Below are positions 51,668 through 60,424 of a stretch of DNA of 64,000 nucleotides, piece after piece. The notes under the pieces are model-generated. The model made no database searches and was not told where the DNA came from. It saw nothing but the letters and a program-made list of their open reading frames with translations. The stretch comes from Prorocentrum cordatum (taxonomy: Eukaryota; Sar; Dinophyceae; Prorocentrales; Prorocentraceae): assembly GCA_963575745.1 (NCBI GenBank), contig CAUYUJ010000898.1, positions 5,001-69,000 on the forward strand, read 5' to 3'. Numbering within the stretch: position 1 is the first letter of the stretch; each line of letters begins with the position of its first letter. The position numbers and the translations under genes were made by a program.

Positions 51668-51889
51668 GCCTCCCAGATGGGGTCGGAGTAGGGGTCGGAG
51701 GGTCGCGCCGCATCGCCGATACATCGGCGATGCATCGGCGATGCATCGGCGATGCACCAGCGATGCATCGTCGACGTCGGCGGTGCATCGGCGACGTCGG
51801 CGCGAAGGAGATCGGGCTCCGCATCGGGGATGCATCGTCGATGCGGCGCGATCCCCCGAGCCCATCCACTCCGACCCTGTCTAGGAAGC
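51668..51889. mobile_element. TIR element D, copy 2 (MITE-like)
   Basis: GCCTCCCAGATGGGGTCGGA and GGGTCGCGCCGCATCG at the left are matched in inverse by CGATGCGGCGCGATCCCC, TCCACTCCGACCCTGTC and TAGGAAGC at the right. The interior repeats GCGATGCATCG. Diverged from copy 1 but co-linear. Confidence 0.87.
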
Positions 51890-51992
51890 CTAGAAGAATG
51901 GGCCCAGGGCAAACAACTGGCCCCGGGGAAGGGGTCGGGACCTCTGGGGCCGCGGATGGACAGCATCAGAGCGTCGGATGCCTGGGCTCCCC
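51890..51992 (+). mobile_element. Dispersed intron element E, partial copy
   Basis: GGGCCCAGGGCAAACAACTG, GCCCCGGGGAAGGGGTCGGG, ACCTCTGGGGCCGCGGATGG and CGTCGGATGCCTGGG match 54250-54345. It begins immediately after TIR element D2, suggesting insertion of one element next to the other. Confidence 0.65.
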
Positions 51993-53110
51993 GCCATCTC
52001 CTCGTCCGTGGGGGGGGGGGCGCGGCGAGGGGGCCTCCCTTCGAGGCGACCTGCCGCCCGCCTCCTTGGAGCCCCCCCCCTCGCCACGCACACTCCGCGT
52101 GCCGCTGGCACTAGGTCGGGCATGTCCCCCTACAGGCGGTTTTTGGATGAAAACTAAAAGATAATCAAACAAATAGATCGAAATGGCCAAACGCAATCAA
52201 AAAATCGCCCCCATACTACTTTTGAGAAATTATTCCTCCCGTAGAGGGGCAGGCCCGACGGGAGGAGGCGGCGCGCGCGGGGGGAGGGGGGAGGGGGGAA
52301 CATGCTCAGAGCATGCAGTCTGAGCGCGGGGAGACGCACGCGAGGGTTGGGGGGGGGAAGAGCCAGGGCGGAGGGGGAAGGCGAGGGGAGGACCGCGATC
52401 CGCCACTGTAGCATGCCGCGGCCGTTGCGCGTCGGGCCCCCGAGCTGTCGTCGCTATCCGATCAGCTACTCCTCACCGGAGCACACCTGGACACCCCACA
52501 TGGCCTTGAGTCCAACATGCGCACGGCAGGTTCGTGCCTTTACGGGCGTTTCGGCGCTGGTTTCGGACACCGCGTGGATAGTTCCAGCTTGCAGGATGAT
52601 CTTTCAAAGATCGGCGGTTTCTGGATCGCCAGGTCGTTCCATCTAATATTGGACGATTCTGGGCCACTGGCGGCAGTGAGCCTTGAACGCCCGCGCTGGT
52701 ACGTCGTCGCGTCGACGCGACACGCGTCCCCACAGCTCACTCGCTCGGCGGGGTGGCAGACGTGCGCCGCAGGACGAGTGCACACACACACACACACACA
52801 CAGCGGGCACGTGTGTGGTCAGCGGGCGCGAGCGGGCCGAGGCCGGGTGCCAACGCCTGCCGAGAATCAAGCGGGACGCGCGGGAAACGAGTTGGGGCAC
52901 GCAAGCACACAGCGGACGCAGACAAGCAGAGAGCTTCCGGTTGGGACAGTTGGGGCGCATCCTTCGTCTAGGCTTGAGCTTCCTCAGGGGCACCAGGGCT
53001 TCTGTGAGCCCCTGGGGCCATCAGGGGGTAAGAAGCCTCCGTGGGCTGTGGGCCACCCGCTGGCAGACCGACTTCGTACTTGACGTGCCCACTGCACAGT
53101 GGCCCTGCCT
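51993..53110. other. Probable long intron or spacer
   Basis: GC-rich with G-runs (52008-52018, 52350) and a (CA)n run at 52782-52802. One AT-richer patch at 52145-52230. No frame with splice support was found, although an additional exon could be hidden here. Confidence 0.35.
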
Positions 53111-53114
53111 CCCT

Positions 53115-53400
53115 GGCCCCCTCTAGCTTGTCGGCCAAGCGGCACTGGCCCGCGGCCTGCTTCGGCAGCATCCAGGCGCAGGGCGCGAAGAGCCTCGGCG
53201 ACAGGGCCAGCCAGCGGGCGCCGGCCCCCGCGCCGCCCGAGGCGCCGGCACGCGAGCGCAGGGGCACGAAGACGACCACCAGAGGCGACAGGTCCGCGAA
53301 TCTGGGGTCCACCGCCGGGCGGAAGTCGAAGGGCCCCCGGACGCCGCAGAAGAGGTCCCCGTCCTCCCAGCGCTCGGCGGGGGCCTCTGACGACCTACCA
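53115..53400 (-). CDS. Probable exon (exon 4 of the multi-exon gene)
   Basis: Starts after element A1, whose last bases (GGTCTGGTAG) provide the acceptor. The frame gives RSSEAPAERWEDGDLFCGVR, PFDFRPAVDPRFADLSPLVV, VFVPLRSRAGASGG, ARWLALSPRLFAPCAWMLPK and QCRLADKLEGARE. GC3 is very high and the strand/helix pattern (VVVFVPLR, RWLALSPRLF) suggests a folded domain. The 3' donor is not certain (53090-53125). No family recognised. Confidence 0.62.
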
Positions 53401-53558
53401 GACCACACCAACCCAACCCGAAGACGCGAATTTCGGGTTGGGGGGGGGTATTATGGGCTGCGCATGTGTTTTTCCCATGTTCCCCCGACCCCCCGCCCAC
53501 TGGAAATGGAGGGCAAATTGAAGCCTTCGGGTTGGGTTGGGGTGGTTTGGTGGGTGGT
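53397..53558. mobile_element. TIR element A, copy 1 (introner-like intron)
   Basis: The left ACCAGACCACACCAACCCAA and CCCGAAG are matched in inverse by CTTCGGGTTGGGTTGGGGTG and GTTTGGTGGGTGGT. The interior carries AATTTCGGGTTGGG, a second inner repeat. The whole element fills the gap between two exon frames, so the intron and the element are nearly identical in extent. The donor on the minus strand is not GT (best candidates GA or GC around GAGGCTCACC), which dinoflagellate introns allow. Confidence 0.9.
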
Positions 53559-53561
53559 GAG

Positions 53562-53826
53562 CCTCCTCCTCGCAGACGGCCGGGCAGACGACGGCCTGCC
53601 ACAGCCACAGCTCCAGCGGCAGCCGCCGGTCCAGCACCACCCACTCCCACTCGCCGCCGAGCGCGTCGACCGCCGCCTCGTCGGCGTGCACGCTCCCCCA
53701 GGCGCGGGCGCGCTCGCCGAGGGCGGCCGAGAGGGGCCGCAGCTCCGCGGACGCGTGGTGCTGCTGCGCCCAGTCCAGCGCCTCCGCGTCCAGCCACGGC
53801 GGGGCGTTCTTCGAGTAGAGGATCGA
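53562..53826 (-). CDS. Probable exon (exon 3 of the multi-exon gene)
   Basis: A CTGTAG acceptor (53828-53827, inside element B1) is followed by TCGATCCTC and a frame reading SILYSKNAPPWLDAEALDWA, QQHHASAELRPLSAALGERA, SVHADEAAVDALGGEWEWVV and DRRLPLELWLWQAVVCPAVC. Nearly all third positions are G or C. The exon ends at element A1. Trp-rich (W at PPWLD, LDWA, EWEW, LWLW), which suggests a folded globular domain. No family recognised. Confidence 0.65.
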
Positions 53827-53977
53827 CTACAGAATTGGTGTTCCCCAAACTTGCTTTGTTCGTCGACTCGACGGGAGAGTGCATCTAGTGTCCGCAGACC
53901 TGCGAGCATCATACGCACTTGCCTGCAGGCTCGACGAAGACATCGAGTTTGGGGACCACCACCGCTGTAGCCGATCC
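53820..53977. mobile_element. TIR element B, copy 1 (introner-like intron)
   Basis: The plus-strand left end GGATCGACTACAG, TTCCCCAAACTTG and TTCGTCGACTCGACG is matched in inverse by CTCGACGAAGACATCGAGTT, TGGGGACCACCACCGCTGTA and GCCGATCC. TIRs are about 60 bases. The minus-strand acceptor (TAG before TCGATCC) lies inside the TIR, and by symmetry the donor lies in the opposite TIR (GA of GATCGG, or GC of GGCTAC). It fills the whole gap between two exon frames. Confidence 0.9.
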
Positions 53978-53983
53978 CCTGCC

Positions 53984-54136
53984 CGAGCTCTCCAGGGTCA
54001 GGCTGCCACCGTACCTGCCCGCCAGCGCCCGCTGCAGGCCGACCTGCCGCCCGCAGGCCGCCAGCCAGTCCACGTCCGGGCCCGGCGGCACCGCGCCGCC
54101 CCCGCGCGAGCCCCGGCCGCCGCCGCGGCCAGGGGC
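53984..54136 (-). CDS. Probable exon (exon 2 of the multi-exon gene)
   Basis: A pyrimidine-rich CTTCTTGCTTCCCCATGGAG acceptor precedes 54136. The frame starts with a glycine/arginine-rich linker (APGRGGGRGSRGGGAVPPG). It continues with PDVDWLAACGRQVGLQRALA, GRYGGSLTLESSG and reaches element B1. High GC3. The WLAACGRQVG helix and GGSLTLE strand look like the start of the domain continued in exon 3. Confidence 0.6.
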
Positions 54137-54194
54137 CTCCATGGGGAAGCAAGAAGCTATACCCAGAGATCCGAGGATGTGATTTTCTCACTCC

Positions 54195-54600
54195 GGCAAT
54201 TTTTCCTCGATTTCGGCCTTGGGGGCCCGCCATCGGACCCCGGGACCATCAAAAATGGATCCGGGATGAAAAAACACCCCTGGAGAAGGGGTCGGGACCT
54301 CTGGGGCCGCGGATTGAAGAAAATCTGATCGGCGGATGTCTGGGTATTAAATTAATACTGACACCGCTGCTCCCCAGATCTCTCCCGGCGCGCGTTGTGA
54401 CCAGCACTTCGAGGAGCAGCCGGCCGTGGCGACGAGGGCGTCCCAGGACCCAGACATCCGGCTGCTCCAATTCTCTTGGCGCGTGGACCCCGGAGGTCCG
54501 GACCACTTCCCCAGGACCAGTTTTTCGTCCTGAGTTGTTCTTCGACGCTCCCGAGGCCCGGCGAAGGCCCCCCGAGGCCGCAAACGGCCAAAGCCCCGCT
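54195..54600. mobile_element. Large foldback made of two inverted copies of element E (intron 1)
   Basis: Plus-strand 54195-54345 has TTCGGCCTTGGGGGCCCGCC, GAAAAAACACCCCTGGAGAA, GGGGTCGGGACCTCTGGGGC, CGGCGGATGTCTGGG. The same words appear on the minus strand in 54600-54436 (GCGGCCTCGGGGGGCCTTCG, GAAAAACTGGTCCTGGGGAA, GTGGTCCGGACCTCCGGGGT, GCCGGATGTCTGGG). The arms of about 150 bases are separated by about 90 bases. It fills most of the gap between exon 1 and exon 2. Confidence 0.8.
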
Positions 54601-54619
54601 GCTCCAATCTCTGCTGGAG

Positions 54620-54882
54620 CGCCGGCTCTCCGGGGAGGCCCCGGCAGGCGCCACGGAGGAGCGCACCTGCTCCTCCGCGGCGGCGAGCAGCGCCCCCGGC
54701 AGCGCCAGCTCCCGGGCCAGCTGGCGCCGCAGCGGCCGCAGCCCGGGCGCCAGCGCCGCGGCGCGCCAGGCGCGGGCGGCGGCCGCGGGCGCGAGCAGCT
54801 CCCACAGGCGCCCGGCCGCGAGCTCCAGCGCCCGGCCAAGGGCGGGCTCCGGCAGCGCTGCCGCGCCGCCGCCGGCCGCCAT
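54620..54882 (-). CDS. First exon of a multi-exon gene, F-box-like N-terminus
   Basis: ATG at 54882 opens MAAGGGAAALPEPALGRALE, LAAGRLWELLAPAAAARAWR, AAALAPGLRPLRRQLARELA and LPGALLAAAEEQVRSSVAPA. Residues 9-50 resemble an F-box: LPE at the start, a hydrophobic helix, an A..AR.WR.AAL.P segment. F-box proteins recruit substrates to SCF ubiquitin ligases through Skp1; this assignment is tentative because alanine richness can mimic the pattern. The 5' side is a CCT/AGG array (probably 5' UTR or promoter). The donor is near 54620-54635. Exons 2-8 follow on the same strand down to about 49.2 kb, with TIR elements as introns. Confidence 0.55.
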
Positions 54883-54914
54883 CGCGGCGCCGCGGCGGCG
54901 TCGGGGCGCTCCTC

Positions 54915-55215
54915 CCCTGCTTCTCCTCCTCCTCCTCCTCCTCCTCCTCCTCCTCCTCCCTCCTCCTCCCTCCCTCCCCCTCCTCCTCCTCCTCCTCCTC
55001 GTCCTCCTCCTCCTCCCTCCTCCTCCTCCTCCTCCCTCGTCCTCGTCTCTCCTCCTCCTCGTCCTCGTCCTCCTCCTCCTCCTCCTCCTCCTCTCCTCCT
55101 CCTCCTCCTCCTACTCCTCTTCCTCCTCCTCCTCCTCATCCTCGTCCTCCTCCTCCTCCTCCTCATCCTCCTCATCCTCTTCTTCCTCCTCCTCCTCCTT
55201 CTCCTCCTCCTCCGT
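54915..55215. repeat. (CCT)n microsatellite
   Basis: CCT with CGT and CAT variants, directly upstream of exon 1 of the minus-strand gene. On the transcribed strand it is (AGG)n. A purine tract at a 5' end can be a promoter-proximal feature, which is speculation. Confidence 0.95.
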
Positions 55216-55224
55216 TTGGGCGCC

Positions 55225-55445
55225 CGAGTTCTCCGGGGTAACTCGGGTCCGGGGTAACTCTTGTTTGGATCCCCGCAAAAACGAACCCGAATTAGCCCTG
55301 ACCCGAGTTACACCTGATGATTTGGGGCCCTGGACGCCCGAGTTATACGGGGTAACTCGGGTCCGGGGTAACTCGGGTTCGGAATCCCGAAAAACGAACC
55401 CGAGTTAGCCCTGACCCGAGTTACCCCTGATGATTCGGGGCTCTG
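55225..55445. repeat. Two ~107-bp units, each a hairpin
   Basis: Each unit reads GCCCGAGTT(C/A)T(C/A)CGGGG, TAACTCGGGTCCGGGGTAAC, a short AT-rich loop (GGAATCCCGAAAAACG type), then CCCGA(A/G)TTAGCCCTGACC, CGAGTTAC(A/C)CCTGATGAT and GGGGC. GGGGTAACTCGGGT and ACCCGAGTTACCCC make the stem. Units begin near 55228 and 55335. Confidence 0.85.
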
Positions 55446-55469
55446 ATCCGTTCCTGTTCCCAAAAACAA

Positions 55470-56395
55470 CTTTTCCCTGTCGTACCCCGAGGCCGCGGGC
55501 CCGGCATTTCGCCTGAGACACCCTCACCATTTACGAACCTGAAGCTTAAACATTGGCAACAGCTTCACAGATGGAGGGCGGGTGGTTATCAAAGTGTGGC
55601 TCTCGCCTTAGCGACACGGACATTCGCGAGCTTCGCAGATGGAGGGCGACTGGTTTTCAACATGTGGCTCTCGCTTTAGCGCCGCGTGCATTCATTCGTT
55701 TTACATAGTTGCAAGAGTCTCACTTATTGAGCGCCACTGCTCTTCAACATGTGGCTCTCGCCTTAGCGCCGCGCATACTCCTTGAAACAATTGCACAAGC
55801 TTCACGGATTGAGGGCGACTGCTTTTCAACATGTGGCTCTCGCCTTAGCACCGCGTGCATTCGTTTTACATATCTGCCAGACTTTCACGACATGAAGGCG
55901 GGTGGTTTCAAAATGCGGCTCTCGCTTTAGCGCCGCGTACATTCGCTGTACAAGTGTGCAAAAACTTCACGGATTGAGAGCGGTTACTTTTCGAAATGCG
56001 GCTCTGGCCTGAGCGCCGCGCACATTCGTTTATACAATATACAAAGGTTTCACAGATTCCCATGACCAACGTACCATACATGATGTGTTGCAAAGGTTAT
56101 GGATTACGTATGCGGGCGCAACAATTACGTTGATTCGCGGTGCCGAAGTCCCAGAGATGCCGATGTGGCACGATTCAAGCCTGTCAAGACGCAACAATCA
56201 GGTTGATCCGTGGCGCTGGAATCCGGAAGACAATGTATTGACATGCTTCAGAATCTCCAAACGGTTGTCTTCCGACGAGGCAGTTCCCTCAGTGGAGATG
56301 AACCGTTACAGGAGCCCATGAAGAGGGAGCTTTGAGGGAGTGTTTACTCCAACATCGTTGATGACTCTTGAGTTTACACTGGATATCCTTCTCCT
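55470..56395 (+). repeat. Composite dispersed repeat, copy E
   Basis: Longest copy. The leader has CCCTGTCGTACCCCGAGGC and GCATTTCGCCTGAG. About six units of roughly 80 bases follow (GGAGGGCG, CAACATGTGGCTCTCGCCTT, AGCGCCGCG, ATTCGTTTTACA). Then come units with GGGCGCAACAATTACGTTGA and AGACGCAACAATCAGGTTGA, then the 3' block (CAAACGGTTGTCTTCC, GATGAACCGTTACAGGAGCC, CCAACATCGTTGATGACTC). It ends at TTTACACTGGAT and CCT triplets. Confidence 0.87.
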
Positions 56396-56430
56396 CCTCC
56401 TCCTCCTTCTCCTCCTCCTCCTCCACTGTC
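56396..56430. repeat. (CCT)n tail of composite copy E
   Basis: Short TCC/CTT triplet run starting at the standard 3' junction. Confidence 0.85.
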
Positions 56431-56559
56431 GGTGTATGAGCGAGAGGAGAGTTCTCAGCCTGTGGCGACTGACCGCTTCTTGGGACTCCCAAGCGTTATG
56501 TCTGCATCGGGATGGTCTCTAAGGACTCCGAAGGGAAATGGGTCGGGGAGGGGGGTGGC

Positions 56560-56735
56560 AAAACCAGCGTTTCGCTCAAGACGTCCCCACGATCTGGCCG
56601 CGAATGGGCAAGTGTGATAATCCCTCGCGGCTCCCCCTTGGGATGCCCAAGTGCTATGCGCGCTGGAGACGTCCCCACAATCTGAGCGCGAACGGGCAAG
56701 TGTAATACCACCTGGCGGTTCCCCCTTAGGGTGCC
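56560..56735 (+). repeat. CTCGAGACATCC-type dispersed block
   Basis: AAAACCAGCG(T)TTCGCTC, AGACGTCCCCAC(G/A)ATCTG, GCGCGAACGGGCAAGTGT and CGGCTCCCCCTTGGGATGC occur about twice here. They relate this stretch to 34500-34700, 35370-35710 and 63110-63290. Confidence 0.7.
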
Positions 56736-56759
56736 GAAAGAATAGGAAACTGGGCTGAT

Positions 56760-57265
56760 TCATCCGATGTTTTACTCATCCTGTAAAACCCATCCGATGC
56801 CTAAATCATCCGCGCCTAACTCATCCGCTGTCATCCGATCCAATCAAATTCTTATGATGCCCATCTCATCCGTGCTAATTCATCCGGTGACTGACTCATC
56901 CGCTGTCTGATTCATCCGGTAATTAAATCACACGGTGCATTACTAAACTTACCCAGACCTAAATCATCCAATGCCCAACTCATGCGGTGACTAACTCATC
57001 CGGTGCCCTAACTCATCCAGTTCCAAACTCACCCTTTGACTGGCCCATCCAATGCCATAACTCATCCGGTGCCCTGTCTCATCCGGTGCCCCAACTCATC
57101 CAGCACCTAATTGATCCAGTACCCTAACTCATCTGATGCCATAACTCATCTGGTGCCCTAACTCATCTGCTGCCCCAACGCATACGGTGCCCTAACTCAT
57201 CCGGTGCCGAACTTATCCAGTCCGTCACTCATCTGGTGCCCCCAAAACTCATCCAAAATAACACA
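56760..57265. repeat. TCATCCGGTGCC minisatellite
   Basis: ACTCATCCGGTGCCCTA and close variants (units of 13-18 bases) repeat some thirty times. The same unit forms the array at 62690-63060 and is nested in the palindromic satellite that follows. Confidence 0.92.
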
Positions 57266-58755
57266 TCCGCTGCTCGACTCATCCAGACCTATCTCATCCG
57301 AGCGCAACGGAAACACAGAAACCATCGTTCTGGACTCGAGCCGGCAAGGAGAAGAATGGAGAGGAGGAAGGGAAAAGAAAACTTGTTTGACTATGAAACG
57401 TAATTTAATCAAGTAAGTTGTCTCAGAGGATTGGCCTTGCCCAATGAACCACTGAAAGCAAGCCACTCGCGATGCACTCACATGGCTTCAGCATCCTCGG
57501 CTCCTGGACAGGAGAAAGAAGAGGAAACCACAGAAAAGATTGAAGAGGAGAAGAGGAGAAGAGAAAAAACCTGCTTGACTACGAAACGTTTTGTAGTCAA
57601 GCAAATTTGCAAAGGCCTGGCCTTGCCCAGTGATCCCCAGAAAGCAAGCCAAAGCGCTAGCGAACACTGAGGCCAACTTACGCTACCTCACGCTGCAATA
57701 CGCGCATCCGGCACTCGACTCATCCGCTGCCTTTCTCATCCGAGTGCACTGGAAACAACGCTCTGGACTCGAGCCCGTAAGGAAAAGAAGAAGAGGAGGG
57801 GGGAAACACATTTGCTTGACTATATAACGCTTTGTACTCGAGCGAATGTTCAAAGGCCTGGCCTTGCCCAGTGGACCCCAGAGAGCAAGCCAAAGCGCCA
57901 GCGACAGCTTGCTTATTACGCTAAATTACGCTATCTCACACAATAAAACACTGATCCGGTGCTCGACTCATCCGATGCCGATCCCATCCGAGAGCAACGG
58001 AAACAAGGAACGATGGCTACAGACTCGAGCCGACAAGGGAAAGAAGGAAGAGGGGAGGAACAGAATAATTGCTTGACTACAAAACGAGTTGTAGCCAAGC
58101 TGATGTTCAAAGGCCTGGTCTTGCCTGGCGGACCCCAGAGAGCAGGCCAAAACGCTAGCAACCGCATGCGCTAACTTACGCTGTCTCACGCTGCAATAAA
58201 CTCATCCAATGCTCGACTCGCCTGGTGCCTATCTGATCCGAACGCAACGAAAACAAGAAACGATCGCCCCGGATTCGAGCCGACAAGAAGAAGAAGGAAG
58301 AGGAGAAGAGGAGAAGAAAAAAAGCTTGACTACAAAACGTTATGTAGTCAAACAAATGTGCAAAGACCTGGCCTTACCCAATGGACCCTAGAGAGCAAGC
58401 GGAAACGCTCGCGACATCAAACGCGAACTTACGCTATCTCACGCTGCAATACAAACACCTGGTATGAACTAGCGCTAACTTGCGCACGTTTACCAGCAAA
58501 CGCCAGGAAGGAGCGCTGAAAACAGGCGCAGCCAGGAAGGAACGCTGAAAACAGGGCTCGTCCGGTGCCGAACCCCTCTGGTCCGTCACCCATCCAGTGC
58601 CCTAAACTCATCCAGCCTATTCGTCCGGTGCTCGATTCATCTGGTGACTAATCACCCGGTGCCTCACACAATCAACAAGGAGGACAAGGAAGAGGAGGAG
58701 AGGAACAGAAAAATTGCTTGACTGCAAAAAATTCTGCAGTCAAGCAATCTGTCTT
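57266..58755. repeat. Palindrome-bearing satellite, ~200-390-bp units
   Basis: Six units. Each has CTCGACTCATCC, ATCCGAGCGCAACGGAAACA, GACTCGAGCC(G/C)ACAAGG, a purine tract (GAAGAAGAGG), a palindrome, then CAAAGGCCTGGCCTTGCCCA, GAGAGCAAGCCAAA and CTTACGCTATCTCACGCTGC. Palindrome centres lie near 57397, 57588, 57832, 58085, 58339 and 58730, so units are about 200-254 bases with one longer interval. The most intact palindrome (57572-57603) is 32 bases with one G-T pair. No coding capacity. Confidence 0.9.
58713..58748. repeat. Perfect 14-bp stem of the last palindrome unit
   Basis: ATTGCTTGACTGCA and TGCAGTCAAGCAAT flank an 8-base loop. Relative to the other units (TTGACTACA/TGTAGTCAA) both arms changed together (A to G and T to C), which keeps the pair intact. 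Confidence 0.9.
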
Positions 58756-59095
58756 CAAGGATTCTAAATGTCTCTAGTTGGTAAACTTTTCCCCAATGCC
58801 ACGTTCCTGTCAAGCCAGCGGATTAATGTGCGATAGCTAACGAGGTCGCATAGGGCCGGCGGGTGAAATGGTGAAAAAGTCGCGGGCAAAACGCTGGTTT
58901 GTTTTGGAATTCCGACCGACAAACCACATGGCGAAGTGAACATGTTCGTTTGTTGCGAACGCCGTGAGCCAAGCGCAGGTTTTGCAGAACATGTTGGGGA
59001 TGCCTCGAGCGAAACGCTTGATTCTCCTCTTCTCAAAAGAGAATAGACTCTACCCCCCCCCCTCCCCTCGGACTTAACGCTTCCCCCTGGGATAA
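58756..59095. other. Unassigned DNA
   Basis: Non-repetitive apart from GAGCGAAACGCTTG near 59008. A C-run lies at 59052-59060. No gene recognised. Confidence 0.3.
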
Positions 59096-59099
59096 TATA

Positions 59100-59150
59100 A
59101 TTTCATATATATATATATATACACACACATATATATATAGATATACTGCA
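59100..59150. repeat. (TA)n/(CA)n microsatellite
   Basis: TATATA, ACACACA and TATATAGATATA runs. Confidence 0.95.
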
Positions 59151-59269
59151 CACTCGTCCATCCTAAATATGAAATCATATCATCCCAGCCAAACCGGTAT
59201 CCCCCCCTGAGGTTCCCTTGAAAAAACACTATGCGGTGACATGTTTTGTTCTAACATAGCACTTGTTCA

Positions 59270-59760
59270 CTAATCCCTTGCAAAAAAAAGGACGAAGTGC
59301 GCACGCGCGCGTCGTCGCGCGCGCATGCCGAAATCCTTCAAAAACCCTCGGCCTCGGTGCCGGAAGGATTTCGCAATCGAGTTTCCAAAAAACATACAAA
59401 AACACAGGGTTTCGCAACACTGATGTGCTAAAAAAGCTTCCGCGCGAGCTCTTGCGAAATCTTAAGAAAACCATTGGTTGTTCAAGATTTTCACAACATG
59501 CTACCAAACGGGCTTCGCGCGCGCGCATGTCGAAATCTGTCAAACGCCCTTGCGCGTGTGCAGTCGCGAGAATCCTCTGCAAAAAAAAGAAACGAAGTGC
59601 AGACGCGCGCGTCGTCGCGGGCGTACGCCGAAAACCTTCAAAATCCATCGGTGTCGGAAGGATTTCAAAATCGTGCGTCCAAACAACCTACAAAAACCCA
59701 GGGCTTCGCAACACGGATTTTCAACAAAAGCGTGCGCGCGCGCTCTTGCGTCGTCGCCGT
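59270..59760. repeat. ~300-bp tandem duplication with A-rich and CGCG words
   Basis: GCAAAAAAAAG(G)A, CGAAGTGC(G/A)(C/G)ACGCGCGCGT, GGAAGGATTTC, ACATACAAAAACACAGGGTT and TTCGCAACAC occur at 59279-59465 and again at 59576-59760. A partial third copy lies at 59500-59545. Frames run across both copies, but no domain was recognised. Confidence 0.85.
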
Positions 59761-60260
59761 CCTCCCTCCTCCCGCGTCGTCGTCGTCGCCTACGTCGTCC
59801 TCTGTCTTTTCTCGTGTTCGTCGTCGTCGTCCTCTTTGCGTCGTGGTCGTTTCCGTCGTCGTTGTCGCCGTGGTCGTCCTTCCTCCTCCTCCCACGTCGT
59901 CGTCGTCGTCCGTCGTCGGCGTCTCGTCGTCGTCCCTCCTATTTCGTCGCCGTCGTCGTCGTCGTTGTCGTCGTCGTCTTCCCTCCTCCCTCGTCGTTGT
60001 CGTCGTCGGCGTCGCCGTCCTTCCTCCTTCGTCGTCGTTCGCGTCGTCGCCGTCCTCCCTCCTCCCTCGTCGTTGTCGTCGTTGTCGTCGTTGCCGCCGT
60101 CGTCGTCCTTCCTCCTCCCTCGTCGTCGCCTTCGTTGGCGTCGTCGTCGGCGTCGTCGTCTTCGTCGTCGGCGTCGGCGTCGTTGTCGTCGTCGAAGTCG
60201 TCGGAGACGTCGTCGGCGTCGTCCTAGTCGTTGTCGTCGGTGTCGTCGTAGTCGGTCTGA
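59745..60260. repeat. CGT/TCG trinucleotide array
   Basis: CGTCGTCG with CCTCCCTCC and GTTGTC variants. Arg/Val/Ser-rich and Asp/Thr-rich frames are by-products. Resembles the CGT part of 22421-23309. Confidence 0.94.
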
Positions 60261-60424
60261 AGAGGTTTTGCAAACCAAGTTGCGGGTGGGTGGGTGGGAT
60301 GTTTGCGCGAGCAGTGGAGAGGACAGCTTCAAGACGGTCAAAGTGGTTTTGTTCCATAGATTGTTCCGCTCCTGGGGCTCGGAAATGTTGCGTTTTGCGC
60401 GAGGATCCTACAGATTACCCTAGG
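60261..60424. other. Short unassigned stretch
   Basis: Contains GGTGGGTGGGTGGGA at 60286-60299. Nothing else recognised. Confidence 0.35.

Noticed and set aside
60286-60299. Telomere-like GGGTGGGTGGG run
   Set aside because: Too short, and not the TTTAGGG-type repeat. A simple G-rich word.
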